From Phycisphaerae bacterium (lineage in GTDB: Bacteria > Planctomycetota > Phycisphaerae > JAJVII01), in assembly GCA_022072085.1 (NCBI GenBank), contig JAJVII010000057.1, positions 1-64,000 of the forward strand: a DNA stretch of 64,000 bases, in the 5' to 3' direction. Each line of letters opens with the position of its first letter. The stretch's first letter is position 1. Shown in pieces: positions 33,875-43,500 of the stretch. The translations under genes and the position numbers were made by a program. Below the pieces are notes generated by a model. The model did not search any database and was not told the DNA's origin. It was given only the letters and a program-made list of their open reading frames with translations.

Positions 33875-34903
33875 TTACTCCGAGTCCTCGCTCTTGCCCG
33901 ACTGGTGATCGCCCTTGTAGCCGTCCTTGTTGAAGTCGGCCGCCCGCGGCGGACCGGTTCGCTTGTCGAACGTCAGCGTCTTGGCCTTGCCGTCCTTGTC
34001 GACGAAGTCGCGGTCGAACAGTTGCCTGGACGGGCGGAAATAGATCTCCGGCACGCCGCCGGGATGAAACACCGGCAGCGTCGAGTTGGTCCCGTGCTCC
34101 TTGACGTTCGCGACGACGTTGGGACCGGCCAGCTTGCCCTGGAGCAGTTCGAGCATGACCTCCTCGTTGTCCAGGAAGCCGTAGCCGAACTGGTCGAGGT
34201 TCTCGTCGGAAAAGTCGATCAGGTCGAACCGGTGCGTGCCGGCCCGCATGCCGCGGTAGCTGTAGTATTGGCGGAACCTCAGCGGGGCGTACGTCTCGAA
34301 CGTCAGCTTGATCTTGAAGTCGGTCATCATGTCGCGGAAGACCGGCGCCAGGTCCCGCAGAATCTGCTGCTCCTGCGGCGACGGCGGCGGAGGCGCATCC
34401 TTGCTGTCGTTGCGCTGCTCCTTGCCGCTGAGTTTCACAGCCACCGCCATCTGGCCGGCGTGTCGCCCGTACCACGTGTCCTCGACGACCGGGAACAGGT
34501 CGAAACTGATCGAGCTGCGCTCGGTGTAGTTGCCCGTGGCCAGGAAGGGCGACACATAGCGCAGGTCGCGCAGGTCGGGGATGTGATACACGGCCGTCGC
34601 CTGCCGGGCGCCCTTTTCGACGTCCTCGACCTTGTGGCTGACCAGCGTGATGCCCTTGCCCATGTGCTTCATGCGTTCGAGGAACGCGGGCTTCTCCAGC
34701 AACGGGGCCACCTGGAGTGCCGCATTGTCCGGCACGTCCAGGTCGAGCAGACGCCGGCTGAAGCGGACCTTCTCGGTGACCGTCGCCCCGCCGTCGGGGT
34801 CCAGCATGATGTTCACGTCGATCTGGAGGCAGCCGGCAAGCGGCGCCATCGCCGCCGCCAGCAGGACCAGTCCGATGCGTGTCCCTGATCTTCGCATATC
34901 CAT
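33875..34903 (-). CDS. Lipoprotein of a three-member tandem family (member 2)
   Basis: Encodes 342 residues from the ATG at 34903; an ATG two codons later (34897) is equally possible, and neither has a convincing Shine-Dalgarno sequence. The lipobox is APLAGC. The sequence then runs LQIDVNIMLDPDGGATVTEKVRFSRRLLDL, followed by the same conserved blocks as its neighbours (GITLVSHKVEDVEKGAR, YHIPDLRDLRYVSPF, FETYAPLRF, DNEEVMLELLQG). Gaps are 19 nt to the gene upstream and 4 nt to the gene downstream. The family is unidentified. Retention of three copies in one operon suggests a hetero-oligomer or a set of specialised subunits. Confidence 0.8.
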   Translation of the reverse strand: MDMRRSGTRIGLVLLAAAMAPLAGCLQIDVNIMLDPDGGATVTEKVRFSRRLLDLDVPDNAALQVAPLLEKPAFLERMKHMGKGITLVSHKVEDVEKGARQATAVYHIPDLRDLRYVSPFLATGNYTERSSISFDLFPVVEDTWYGRHAGQMAVAVKLSGKEQRNDSKDAPPPPSPQEQQILRDLAPVFRDMMTDFKIKLTFETYAPLRFRQYYSYRGMRAGTHRFDLIDFSDENLDQFGYGFLDNEEVMLELLQGKLAGPNVVANVKEHGTNSTLPVFHPGGVPEIYFRPSRQLFDRDFVDKDGKAKTLTFDKRTGPPRAADFNKDGYKGDHQSGKSEDSE

Positions 34904-34922
34904 TCGGCGGAGAGGACAGGCC

Positions 34923-35930
34923 TCACCCGCCCTCCTTCCTGGGGGCGCCCGGGTCGCCCTTCCAACCGATCTCCTCGAAGCGGGCCGGCACGTCACCGAT
35001 GCGGTGATGGTAGAGCGTCTTGCCCTCGAAGAACCGCTTGAACAGCGGCATCGACGGCTGGAAATAGACCGCCCCCTCGCGATGGAACACCGGCAGCGTC
35101 GCGTTGGTCGTCCAGTCCTTCAGGTGATCGGTGATCGTCGGGCTGTCCAGTCGCCCGCGCAACAGGTCCAGCATGATCTCTTCGTTGTCCAGCAGCGGAT
35201 AGCCGTACTTGTCGCTGTCGCGGTCCGGCGCAAAGTCGATCAGGTCCACCTTGTGCGTGGCCGACCGGCTGTCGCGCCAGCCGAACGACGACTTGAGGAT
35301 CGGCGCGTAGCTCTCGAAGTTGATGCGGATGCTCAGGCCCTTCATCATGTCGGCGAAGACCGGCTGAAGCGTGCGGAGTACCTGAAGGTCAGCCGGCGTG
35401 GGCTCGTCCGGCTGCGACGTCGGCTCGCGGCGGCGAGTCGCGGGGGGATACTGCGGCTGGAACTGCACGCCCATCCACCCGCCCAGGTATTCCCACGAGC
35501 TGCCGTCGCGCATCGGGGCGTGCCAGGTGAACTTCATCGCCGGCACGCTGCTCACTTCCTGCCGCGGCAGGAACGGGGCGATGTATACCAGGTTGCCCAG
35601 GTCCGGGATGTGGTAGACCGCGACGGCCTGGCGGGCGCCCTTCTCGGCGTCCTCGACCTTGTGGCTGACCAGCGTAACGCCCCCGCCCATGTGCTTCATG
35701 CGTTCCAGGAACGCGGGCTTCTCCAGCAGGGCCGCGAGGTCTTTGCCGCCCAGGTCGAGCAACTGGCTGGTCAGCAGCAGCCGCTCGTGGATGTCGGCGC
35801 TGCCGTCCGGGTTGAGCACGATGTGCGTGTCCAGTTCCAGGCAGCCGCCCAGCGGGCAGAGCGTCCCCAGGATCGCCGCCAAGGCGATCAGGCCAAGCAC
35901 CCGGGATGTCGCTGCCTTGAGCCTGAGCAT
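34923..35930 (-). CDS. Lipoprotein of a three-member tandem family (member 1)
   Basis: Encodes 335 residues from the ATG at 35930. The longer open frame upstream has no good start. The signal peptide carries the lipobox CPLGGC, then LELDTHIVLNPDGSADIHERLLLTSQLLDL. It shares GVTLVSHKVEDAEKGAR, YHIPDLGNLVYIAPF, FESYAPIL and DNEEIMLDLLRG with the next two genes. It differs most in the central region (residues about 115-170), with a Trp-rich insertion and an Arg/Pro/Thr linker. Function is unknown. By position it belongs to the envelope part of the MoxR/BatA operon. Confidence 0.8.
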   Translation of the reverse strand: MLRLKAATSRVLGLIALAAILGTLCPLGGCLELDTHIVLNPDGSADIHERLLLTSQLLDLGGKDLAALLEKPAFLERMKHMGGGVTLVSHKVEDAEKGARQAVAVYHIPDLGNLVYIAPFLPRQEVSSVPAMKFTWHAPMRDGSSWEYLGGWMGVQFQPQYPPATRRREPTSQPDEPTPADLQVLRTLQPVFADMMKGLSIRINFESYAPILKSSFGWRDSRSATHKVDLIDFAPDRDSDKYGYPLLDNEEIMLDLLRGRLDSPTITDHLKDWTTNATLPVFHREGAVYFQPSMPLFKRFFEGKTLYHHRIGDVPARFEEIGWKGDPGAPRKEGG

Positions 35931-35976
35931 GAACGTTCCATTCAATCCGGCCGGATCACCCGGCCTGCCGTTGAAA

Positions 35977-37224
35977 TCACCGCAACACGCGGGCTGCGCC
36001 CCAGTTGGCCACGTCGCCCAGGTCCAGATCGCCGGCATTGGTCACCTCCAGCGTGAGCGTCTTGACGTCTGCGACCGGGACGCTGACATGGATGGGTTTG
36101 TCGCCGGTGCCCTGGATGACGGGGCTCTTGTAGAGCTCCTTGCCGTCGCCCAGGACGCGGTAGACGACGCTGCCGCGGTCGGCCATCCGCGAAGCGATGC
36201 CGATATCGCTCTGGAACTGCTTGAAGCGGCCCTTGAGGTCGAACGAAAGCGAACTGTCGGCGTGGACGCCGATGCCCCACGGGTAGCGCTGCCCGGCGAT
36301 GCTGATCGGGTCGCCCTGGGCGCTCTGGTCCATTCGGAACGGCTGCGGTGGCGCCAGTACGGTGCTCTCGGTCGCCGCGGTCGGAGTCAACTGCGAGAGA
36401 TACTGCACGCGGCCGCCGAGGATCTGCACCTGCGAGATTTCCTCCACGTCCACCTTCAGGACGGCCTTGCTGTCCCACAGCGGCTGGAGATACCACTTGC
36501 CCAGGTGGACCCGCTTGAGGTAGCCCTGGATCACGCTGTCATCGCGGCCGGTCAGACGCACCTGCACGTCGCCCTTCCAGGGCACTTCGGGCTGCCGAGC
36601 CGCGTCGGCCAGGCGGACGCCCTTGACGTAGAGAATCCGCAGCGGAACCTTCTGGAGCAGGACCTCGTGGTCCAGCGTCAATTCGGTCCGCTCCAGCTTG
36701 CGCACCACGCCGGGGTAAACCGACCCGCGGTGATCCAGCACCTGGTCCAGCGACGGGCTGTTCTTGCCCAGTTCGCTCTCGACCAGTTCCTCGGCTTTTC
36801 GGCCGGAGAAGCCGGCCAGCGGCAGCGAGACGAAACCCTTCACGAACGCCAGGTCGATCTGAACCACGCCGGCCATCGCCGTCTCGACAACCACAATGTC
36901 GCCGTCGTTGTGCAGGATGCGTCCACGGAGATGCCCGCCGTTGATGAAGCGGAACTCCTGCGTGCCGCTCTGGACCAGCAGCGGATTTCGGCCGAGGAAG
37001 CGGATGGCGATGATCTGCTCCATCGGAACGTCCTGCTTGTCGCCGGTGGGCAGCAGCACTTCGAGGCTGGCCCCGTCTGCGCTGACGCCACGCACCAGTC
37101 CATAGACGCGAGTGTTGTCGTACAGCCAGATTTCCTCGGCGTGGGCCGCGGCCGCCCACAAGCCGACACCCGCCGCCGCGACCAGCAGCGCCGCCGTCAA
37201 TCGCCTGCCAGGGAACGCGTTCAA
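35977..37224 (-). CDS. Secreted NPCBM-domain protein
   Basis: Encodes 415 residues from a TTG at 37224 that overlaps the preceding stop by 4 nt, with GAGG 7 nt upstream. The signal peptide is cut near AAHAEE (residue 30). Residues about 30-260 contain two or three small beta-barrel-like repeats (LYDNTRVYGLVRGVSADGASLEVL; GGHLRGRILHNDGDIVVVE). Residues about 275-415 match NPCBM/NEW2 domains (YPWGIGVHADSSLSFDLKG, RGSVVYRVLGDGKELYKS, TLEVTNAGDLDLGDVANW), which bind carbohydrate. It should be a periplasmic or surface glycan-binding component. Its place between the giant membrane protein and the three lipoproteins suggests they act together. Confidence 0.8.
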   Translation of the reverse strand: MNAFPGRRLTAALLVAAAGVGLWAAAAHAEEIWLYDNTRVYGLVRGVSADGASLEVLLPTGDKQDVPMEQIIAIRFLGRNPLLVQSGTQEFRFINGGHLRGRILHNDGDIVVVETAMAGVVQIDLAFVKGFVSLPLAGFSGRKAEELVESELGKNSPSLDQVLDHRGSVYPGVVRKLERTELTLDHEVLLQKVPLRILYVKGVRLADAARQPEVPWKGDVQVRLTGRDDSVIQGYLKRVHLGKWYLQPLWDSKAVLKVDVEEISQVQILGGRVQYLSQLTPTAATESTVLAPPQPFRMDQSAQGDPISIAGQRYPWGIGVHADSSLSFDLKGRFKQFQSDIGIASRMADRGSVVYRVLGDGKELYKSPVIQGTGDKPIHVSVPVADVKTLTLEVTNAGDLDLGDVANWGAARVLR

Positions 37225-40200
37225 TGCTGGCCCTCCTGCTTGTCCGGCTGGGTCGTCGGGGCCGGTTTCTTGCTCTCCTGCTTGACGAACGACGCATAAT
37301 ACGCCGTCAGCAGCTCGCGGTAGCGCTGCGGGAACTTGTCCGCGTTCTTCAGCGCCTCGACCATCCGCGTCCGCATCTCTTCCGGAAGCGAGGCGTCCGC
37401 CTGGATCAGCCCGATCAGCGCTTCAGGCCGGGTCATGCGGACCCACTCCTCGGCGCTCATCTGCTCGGCCTCGCCGGCCACCGGCGCCGGCGGCGGCTTC
37501 ACCCGCGCTTCCAGCAGGTCCTTGAGGTCCTGCACCGCCGAGCCCAGCACCGTCAGCGACCCGACCTGGATCACCTTGCCGGCGTCGTCGCGCTGGCCCT
37601 CGAGCTTGAGGATGATGGCCCGGTCGGCGTCCGGGGTGGCGGCCTGGAGTTCCTTGACGTACCCGGCGAACTCCGCCTTGAGGTTCAGCAGCGCCCCCAC
37701 GCCGCTGCCCTTGATCGCCCCCTGCACCTCGGGCGTCATCCCGTTCACCTTGCTGACCGCCTCGTCCAGGATGGCCGCGACGGACTGCTGGAAGCCGGCT
37801 GACCGGCCCCGGTCCGCCTTGTCGATCGCCGTCGCCGTCGGCGACGCGCCGGCCTGCTCGGTGAACCGGTGCAGCTTGCGCAGCACGTCCTTCTGGAGCA
37901 GGAAGGCCTCGTTCAGGCGGTTGATGACCGACTCGGCCAGTTCGAGATCCTGACGCTTCTCCTCCTTGCTGTCGCGGATGAGATACTTGCGGTCGAACGC
38001 GTCCACGCCGTTCTGGCGGCGGTTCTCGGCGGCGGTGTCGGTGACCGCCTGCTCAAGCGCGATGTACTGGAGCAGGTCCTCCAGCGACCGCACGTTGTCG
38101 GACTGCAACTGCTGGGTGACGGGCATCACGTCCTTGGCCGCGATCAGTTGCGTCGACTCGCCGAACTCGTCCTTGATCTTCGCCAGCAGGCGCTGGACCG
38201 CCGGCGAGCCCTGCGGCTCGTTCAGATCCTTGCCGTCGGCGTCCTTCTTCTTCTCGACGGCCTTGGCCTGGGCATCGGCCAGGGCGGCGTTGGCGTCGGA
38301 CTGCCACTCGGCCAACCGCAGCAGCTTGAGCCTGATAAACCGCGGCATCTCGATCTTCGGGTCGCTGTTGGCGGCCAGGTAGACCGAGCGGCCGCGGACG
38401 CTGTCCTCGATCTCGGCGGTCCTGCGGATGGCGCCGGCCAGCGTGGTCACGGGCTCGGGCAGGACCTCAGGCCCGACCGGCGGGGCCACGGGTTCCTCGC
38501 CGCCGTTGCCGGTGTTGTCCGGAGCAGTGGTCGTCTGCTGGCCGGTCGTGCTCGGCGGCTTGGGCTTGGTCGGATCGATGTCGATCTCGGGGTTGACGTT
38601 CTCGCGCTTGGCCAATGCGACCTTCAGGTCCAGCGGGGAGTCGCTCTCGACGCTCTGGCCGGCCATGAGCAGGCCGGTCACCACCTTGTTCAGCGTCGCG
38701 ATGACCTCTTTCTGATTGTCGATGATCTGGGAGGGCTGGTTGTTGGCGATCAGCAGCGAGGCGTTCTTGAGATTGTCGTTGACCCGTTCCTTGCGGAGCA
38801 GGCTGAACGCCGCCAGCAGCGGGTCGCGGATGCCGGTGCGGTTCTGCTTGTCGGCGCGGCGCATCAGGAAGTCGATCTGGACCTCCAGGCTGGTCTCCTT
38901 GTCGAAGACGGCCTTCTGCCGCTTGCCCAGGGTGATCAGTTCCTCCTGCTGCTTGTCGGTCAGGTCGTAGATTTCCTTGCCGATGTAGACCGGGGCGATC
39001 TTCTGAGTGACGTCCAGGACGTCCTCCTGCTCCTGGCCCATCATCTTGGCATCCACGGTGCAGGTCTGGAGGTCGCGCCAGTCGAAGACCTTCATCACAA
39101 TCCGCTGGGCGATCAGCACCGACATTTTCTGGCGGTCGTGGGCGTTCCAGCCGTCGTCGTCGACGGCGTCCAGCGCCGCCATGCGCATCGCCTTGAGCAC
39201 CTTGGGGTCGGCTGCCGCCGAGGTCCGCGGGCGGGCCTTCTTCAGCCCGGCCTCGACCTTGACCATGTGGCCCTTCTGCTCGTCGATCAGCTCGGCCAGC
39301 AGGTCGGCGATCACGTTCAGCTTGGCCGCCATGAAGTCCACCTGCATGCTGTTGCGCTCATACTTGTCGCGCAGCACGGTCATGTGGACTTCCATCGTCC
39401 GGGCCGCCAGGGCCGCCCGCTCCTGGGCGTCCATCAGCTCGGCCCATATCTTGTCGTTCTCCTCTCCGGTCCCCTTTGCTTTCCACTGTTCGGCCTGCTC
39501 CCACGCATTGAGCTGGTTGGACCAGGTCAGCAGGGCCTCGGTCAGGATGCCCTTGGCCTGCTCCAGCGCCGCGAACTGGAACTCCACCGGATTGACCAGC
39601 TTGACGTGGTAGACGTCGGCCGTCGGATACCGCACCATCGGGCGCGACGGGTCGGGGTTGTTGTCTCGGGCCCGGATGTAGTAAGTCAGGTTGCCGCTCT
39701 CGGGCAGATCCTCCATCTTGGCCAGCTTCCATCCGAACCGCGCCGCCACCAGCTTGGGGCGCGGCTGCATGTTCTCCAGCGTCGGGTCGATCGGACCGGT
39801 GATGCGGTTGCTCAGCACCGCCTCGGCCGTCTTGGTCGGACCCTCCTCGACCTGGTACACCACCTCGACCTTGTCCAGGCCGTAGTCGTCGGTCACGTCG
39901 AAGACCATGTTCAGCATCGCGTTTCGCGTCTCGGTCAGGTCCGGCAGCGGGCTGACCATCTCGATCCGCGGCAGGTTGTCCTCCTGCACCGTGATATCGT
40001 TGGCGATCGGAATCGCCTCGCGCATGCCGCTCTTCTCGTACAGCTCCACCGAGTAGTGCCCGCCGCGGCGGAGCGTCATGTCCTTGTAGAATTCCGTGTC
40101 GCTGTTGCGGGCCATCTCCTCGCGCTTCTGAAGGATGTCCCGCACGGCCTCCAGCGCGTCAGACGCCTTGCGCAGGTCGCCCGCGGCATCGCCGGCATGA

Positions 40201-42107
40201 CGGGCAGCCAGCGCATCGCATGACGCCTGGAGCCGGTCGGTGATCGGCTTGCCGGCCCAGCCCAGGGCCTCAGCCGCCTCGACGGCTGCGCCGGCCGCCT
40301 CGGCCTTGGAGCGATCCAGGGCCACCGCTGCGTGGGTCACATTGGCTGCCACCAGGTCCGCCTGGACCACGAGGTCGGCGCCGGCCTGCCGAAGCGATTC
40401 GCGCTGCTGAACCTGCTCGGGGGTCGGCTTGGCGTCGGGCTTGGACAGCGCCTGCGCCAGCGTCCCGGCCGCCGCCGAGAGTGCGTCGGCCTGGGCGACC
40501 AGGCCCTTGAGGGCGTCGGCGGCGTCGCCGACGTTCTGACTGGTCGTCTTGTCGCTGCCGCGCGGAGCGGCGGCCAACTGGCCGGACAGCGGCCGGACCT
40601 TGTCAGCCAGCGACTTGAGGGCGGTCGCCGCGTCGCCCAGTTGGGCCGCCTTGAGGGCGTCGGCGGCGCGGGCCACGTCGGGCGCGAGGCGGTATCCCGG
40701 CACGCCGGCCAGTTCGCCGGCCTTGCGCATCACCGTGCTGTTGTCAGCGTCGCGCTGGGCGTATTCCTGCGCCCCGGCAGCCAGCAGGGCCAGCGCCGAC
40801 CGCAGATCGCCGATCAGCAGGAGCTGGCGGTCGCGCAGGTCGCTCATGCGGGCCGATTGCGCGTCGGAAATCGGGGACTTGTCCTTGCCCGTGGGCAATT
40901 CGCCGACAAGTTGGCCCAGGTCGACCTGGGTCTCGCGCAGCTTGGCCAGGATGCGGACGACCTCGCGGTCGGCCACCGACAGCGGATGCTGGTCCGACAG
41001 TTCCTCGTCCAGATCGAAGATCGCCTTGGTCAGGGGCATGGAGGTCAGGAAGACCATGTGGACATTCGTGCCCTGGGGCCCGTCGATTTCGCCGCGATCG
41101 ACGCCCTTGCGGTCGGGTCGGCCGACGTAGCTGGGATAGTCGTAGTCGACCAGCACCTTGGTGACGTAGGGCTGGGGGGTGACCAGGACGGTCATGATCG
41201 GCGTTTCATAGTCGCCGCCGCTGACGCGGAACTCCAGCGACTCCTTCACCTGGTCGAACTCGTAGGTCGCAACGCCGGTCCCGGCCGGCCGGTCCGGCCT
41301 GCGCTCGACCAGCAGCTTGACCGGGGCGCTCCATCGTCCGTCGATGGAACGATACTGCAACTCGACGCTGGGCGGAACCGTGCCCGACACCTGGATCTCC
41401 AGCGGCATCTTCTTGAACGCCGCGACGGACCAGCCGCCTTCGGGCATCGGGACTTCCTGGACGCCGTCCTTTGTGATCACAGGGCGATAGACCGCAATGT
41501 CGGTGTCGTGGGGCCAGGCGTAGCGGCTGAACGGGTTGATGAACCGCACGAGGCCGGCCCGGGCGTAGTTGGGCATCGTCCACGACGCCCCGGCCAGCAC
41601 GACCACCACGCCCAGCGTCGCAGCCAGCCATCGGAGCATGACCCGTCCGGACAGCCCCTGCGACGGGCGGACCTGGTCGGCAAGCGGCTCAAGCCGGTCC
41701 AGGGCTTCGCCGACCAGTTGGCGTCCGGTCTCGGTCTGGGCCTCCTGGATTTCATCCTGTCGGCCGACCAGTTCGTAGAGGTCCAGGAGCATCGCCTGGC
41801 CCTGCGGGGTGACCGCGTCCATGTAACTGAGCACTTCGGTGTTGTTCCATCGACGGCCCAGCGGCCGCAGGACGCTGAACCAGACCGCGCTGCCCATGGC
41901 CGCAACATAGAACAGCAGCAGGACCAGGCGGACGGGCCAATCCAGGTGCTGCATCCAGTCCAGCGTCATGATGACCACGGCGACGACCAGCGCGACGACG
42001 ACCACGCGGGCAACGCCGGTCAGCAGATGGCGCAGCCGCAGTTGCCGCCGGAAGGCGTCGCACAGGCGGTCCAGACGCTTGATGTGGCTGTCGCGGTTCT
42101 CGCCCAT
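37221..42107 (-). CDS. Giant DUF4175-like membrane protein
   Basis: Encodes 1628 residues from the ATG at 42107, chosen because GAGGG lies 7 nt upstream; an in-frame ATG at 42152 lacks such spacing. Two membrane segments lie near residues 30-50 and 56-76 (VVVVALVVAVVIMTLDW; LVLLLFYVAAMGSAVWF), with a third near residue 155-170. The rest is long helical and beta-rich periplasmic sequence with coiled coils. The N-terminal layout and neighbours match DUF4175-type proteins encoded with MoxR/BatA genes. Residues about 1120-1180 form a low-complexity Pro/Thr/Gln/Gly linker. Its stop overlaps the next start by 4 nt. Likely an inner-membrane scaffold of the complex; function unproven. Confidence 0.75.
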   Translation of the reverse strand: MGENRDSHIKRLDRLCDAFRRQLRLRHLLTGVARVVVVALVVAVVIMTLDWMQHLDWPVRLVLLLFYVAAMGSAVWFSVLRPLGRRWNNTEVLSYMDAVTPQGQAMLLDLYELVGRQDEIQEAQTETGRQLVGEALDRLEPLADQVRPSQGLSGRVMLRWLAATLGVVVVLAGASWTMPNYARAGLVRFINPFSRYAWPHDTDIAVYRPVITKDGVQEVPMPEGGWSVAAFKKMPLEIQVSGTVPPSVELQYRSIDGRWSAPVKLLVERRPDRPAGTGVATYEFDQVKESLEFRVSGGDYETPIMTVLVTPQPYVTKVLVDYDYPSYVGRPDRKGVDRGEIDGPQGTNVHMVFLTSMPLTKAIFDLDEELSDQHPLSVADREVVRILAKLRETQVDLGQLVGELPTGKDKSPISDAQSARMSDLRDRQLLLIGDLRSALALLAAGAQEYAQRDADNSTVMRKAGELAGVPGYRLAPDVARAADALKAAQLGDAATALKSLADKVRPLSGQLAAAPRGSDKTTSQNVGDAADALKGLVAQADALSAAAGTLAQALSKPDAKPTPEQVQQRESLRQAGADLVVQADLVAANVTHAAVALDRSKAEAAGAAVEAAEALGWAGKPITDRLQASCDALAARHAGDAAGDLRKASDALEAVRDILQKREEMARNSDTEFYKDMTLRRGGHYSVELYEKSGMREAIPIANDITVQEDNLPRIEMVSPLPDLTETRNAMLNMVFDVTDDYGLDKVEVVYQVEEGPTKTAEAVLSNRITGPIDPTLENMQPRPKLVAARFGWKLAKMEDLPESGNLTYYIRARDNNPDPSRPMVRYPTADVYHVKLVNPVEFQFAALEQAKGILTEALLTWSNQLNAWEQAEQWKAKGTGEENDKIWAELMDAQERAALAARTMEVHMTVLRDKYERNSMQVDFMAAKLNVIADLLAELIDEQKGHMVKVEAGLKKARPRTSAAADPKVLKAMRMAALDAVDDDGWNAHDRQKMSVLIAQRIVMKVFDWRDLQTCTVDAKMMGQEQEDVLDVTQKIAPVYIGKEIYDLTDKQQEELITLGKRQKAVFDKETSLEVQIDFLMRRADKQNRTGIRDPLLAAFSLLRKERVNDNLKNASLLIANNQPSQIIDNQKEVIATLNKVVTGLLMAGQSVESDSPLDLKVALAKRENVNPEIDIDPTKPKPPSTTGQQTTTAPDNTGNGGEEPVAPPVGPEVLPEPVTTLAGAIRRTAEIEDSVRGRSVYLAANSDPKIEMPRFIRLKLLRLAEWQSDANAALADAQAKAVEKKKDADGKDLNEPQGSPAVQRLLAKIKDEFGESTQLIAAKDVMPVTQQLQSDNVRSLEDLLQYIALEQAVTDTAAENRRQNGVDAFDRKYLIRDSKEEKRQDLELAESVINRLNEAFLLQKDVLRKLHRFTEQAGASPTATAIDKADRGRSAGFQQSVAAILDEAVSKVNGMTPEVQGAIKGSGVGALLNLKAEFAGYVKELQAATPDADRAIILKLEGQRDDAGKVIQVGSLTVLGSAVQDLKDLLEARVKPPPAPVAGEAEQMSAEEWVRMTRPEALIGLIQADASLPEEMRTRMVEALKNADKFPQRYRELLTAYYASFVKQESKKPAPTTQPDKQEGQH

Positions 42108-42195
42108 GTGCCAACCCTCAAACTTGAACTCAAACTCGTCTTTCGACTTCATCCCCAGCCGCCGGCCCTATTCGGGCTCGCCGGCGGACCCGGGA

Positions 42196-43473
42196 TCACC
42201 TCTCGAAAATCGGCAGATAGCCGCGCGGGGCCAGCAGCACCATCGCGGCCATGGCCGTCGCGTAGGCGGTGTTGTCCGACTGGTCGGCGAACTCGCCGTC
42301 TTTTCGCTGGATGTGGGCCAGCACGTTGGCGGCCTTGTGGTACCAGGGCTGCCAGTATTCGTCGCCGCACATGTACATCGCCAGGGCGGCGTAGAAGCAG
42401 CCGTAGACGTAGTAGCGCCGCTCCTTCAGGTCGTCGATGGTGTAGCGGGTGTACTCATAGCGGATCTGGTCGCGCGTCTTGGGGATCATCGGGTGGTCGA
42501 TGCGGCCCTGGTTGACCAGGGCGATGATGCCCGTGCCGGTCAGCCCTTCACTGGCCGCCATGATGCCGTGATAGCGGTAGCGGAAATGCTTGCCGTCGGG
42601 CATCGCGCAGCTGACGACGAAGTCCACGCCCTTCTTTATCGACTCGGCGTTGACCGTGAAGCCGCACTTCTTGGCTGTCCGCAGGACCCACAGCATGTTG
42701 GCCGTCACGGACATGTCGCTGAAGCCCTCGCGGCTGAACTGGTAGCGCCACCCGCCGTCGAGCTTCTGGCTGCGGGCGATCGCCTGCACCGACTTGGCGA
42801 TCACGTCGCGCGTCTGGGGGCGCCACGGCATGTCACCGTAGGCGAACAGCAGGGCCAGCGTCGAATAGGCGTGCTCGTAGGCCGGGCCCAGCTTGTTGGC
42901 CCCCTTGCCCGAGATCACGCCGTTGGTCTGGACGTTCTTGAGGATGAACTCCATGCCGCGGTCGATCTGGCGGCCGTAGGGACCGATCCGCGGGCGGGAG
43001 CCGTCGGCCATGAACGCCAGGCAGGCCAACGCGGTCACGCCGGTGTTGCCGGGATACTCGGGGTCGGACCAGCCGCCGTCGGGGTCCTGGGTGCGGGCGA
43101 GGTAGGCCAGCGCCTTGTCGGCCATCTCGCGCGGGGAGGTGGTCCGCGTGCTGCCCTCGGGGGCGTTAAGGTCGGGCACCTGGAGATTCAGAAGCTGGGC
43201 CGGCAGATCGCTGCGGTCGCCCTGCCGCGGCATGACCAGGAACGCCGGATCCTTTCCGGGATGCAGCGGGCCCTGCTGACGTTCGCGCATCGCCAGCAGC
43301 CGCTGGGCCTGGGCCTCGGAGTCGGGCTGCGTGGTCGGCGCGACGGCCGGCCTGTTGTCCGGCTCGGCGGCCGGGGCGTCGTCGCCGACGGCGGCCGGGA
43401 CGATCACCCATCCCAGCGCCGCGACCGACAGGGCCAGGACGGCCAGCGCCATCGCGAGCATGCGGTTGGACAT
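42196..43473 (-). CDS. Secreted prenyltransferase/squalene-cyclase-type alpha-toroid protein
   Basis: Encodes 425 residues with GGAGG upstream of the ATG. A signal peptide or anchor lies at residues 5-30, followed by a Pro/Thr/Gln-rich linker. Residues about 110-420 carry prenyltransferase and squalene-oxidase repeats (ALAYLARTQDPDGGWSDPEY, AIARSQKLDGGWRYQF, VLAHIQRKDGEFADQSDN). The DxDD motif of real squalene cyclases is not seen, so this is likely a binding toroid like those of planctomycete BatA operons rather than a terpene cyclase. It lies between the vWA protein (27 nt) and the DUF4175-like giant. Confidence 0.8.
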   Translation of the reverse strand: MSNRMLAMALAVLALSVAALGWVIVPAAVGDDAPAAEPDNRPAVAPTTQPDSEAQAQRLLAMRERQQGPLHPGKDPAFLVMPRQGDRSDLPAQLLNLQVPDLNAPEGSTRTTSPREMADKALAYLARTQDPDGGWSDPEYPGNTGVTALACLAFMADGSRPRIGPYGRQIDRGMEFILKNVQTNGVISGKGANKLGPAYEHAYSTLALLFAYGDMPWRPQTRDVIAKSVQAIARSQKLDGGWRYQFSREGFSDMSVTANMLWVLRTAKKCGFTVNAESIKKGVDFVVSCAMPDGKHFRYRYHGIMAASEGLTGTGIIALVNQGRIDHPMIPKTRDQIRYEYTRYTIDDLKERRYYVYGCFYAALAMYMCGDEYWQPWYHKAANVLAHIQRKDGEFADQSDNTAYATAMAAMVLLAPRGYLPIFER

Positions 43474-43500
43474 AACGGGTCGACCTCCGAAGCAATTGAC

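Noticed and set aside
42196-43473. Squalene-hopene cyclase
   Set aside because: Only the repeat toroid is visible and the catalytic DxDD motif is absent. The protein has a secretion signal and sits in a BatA-type operon.
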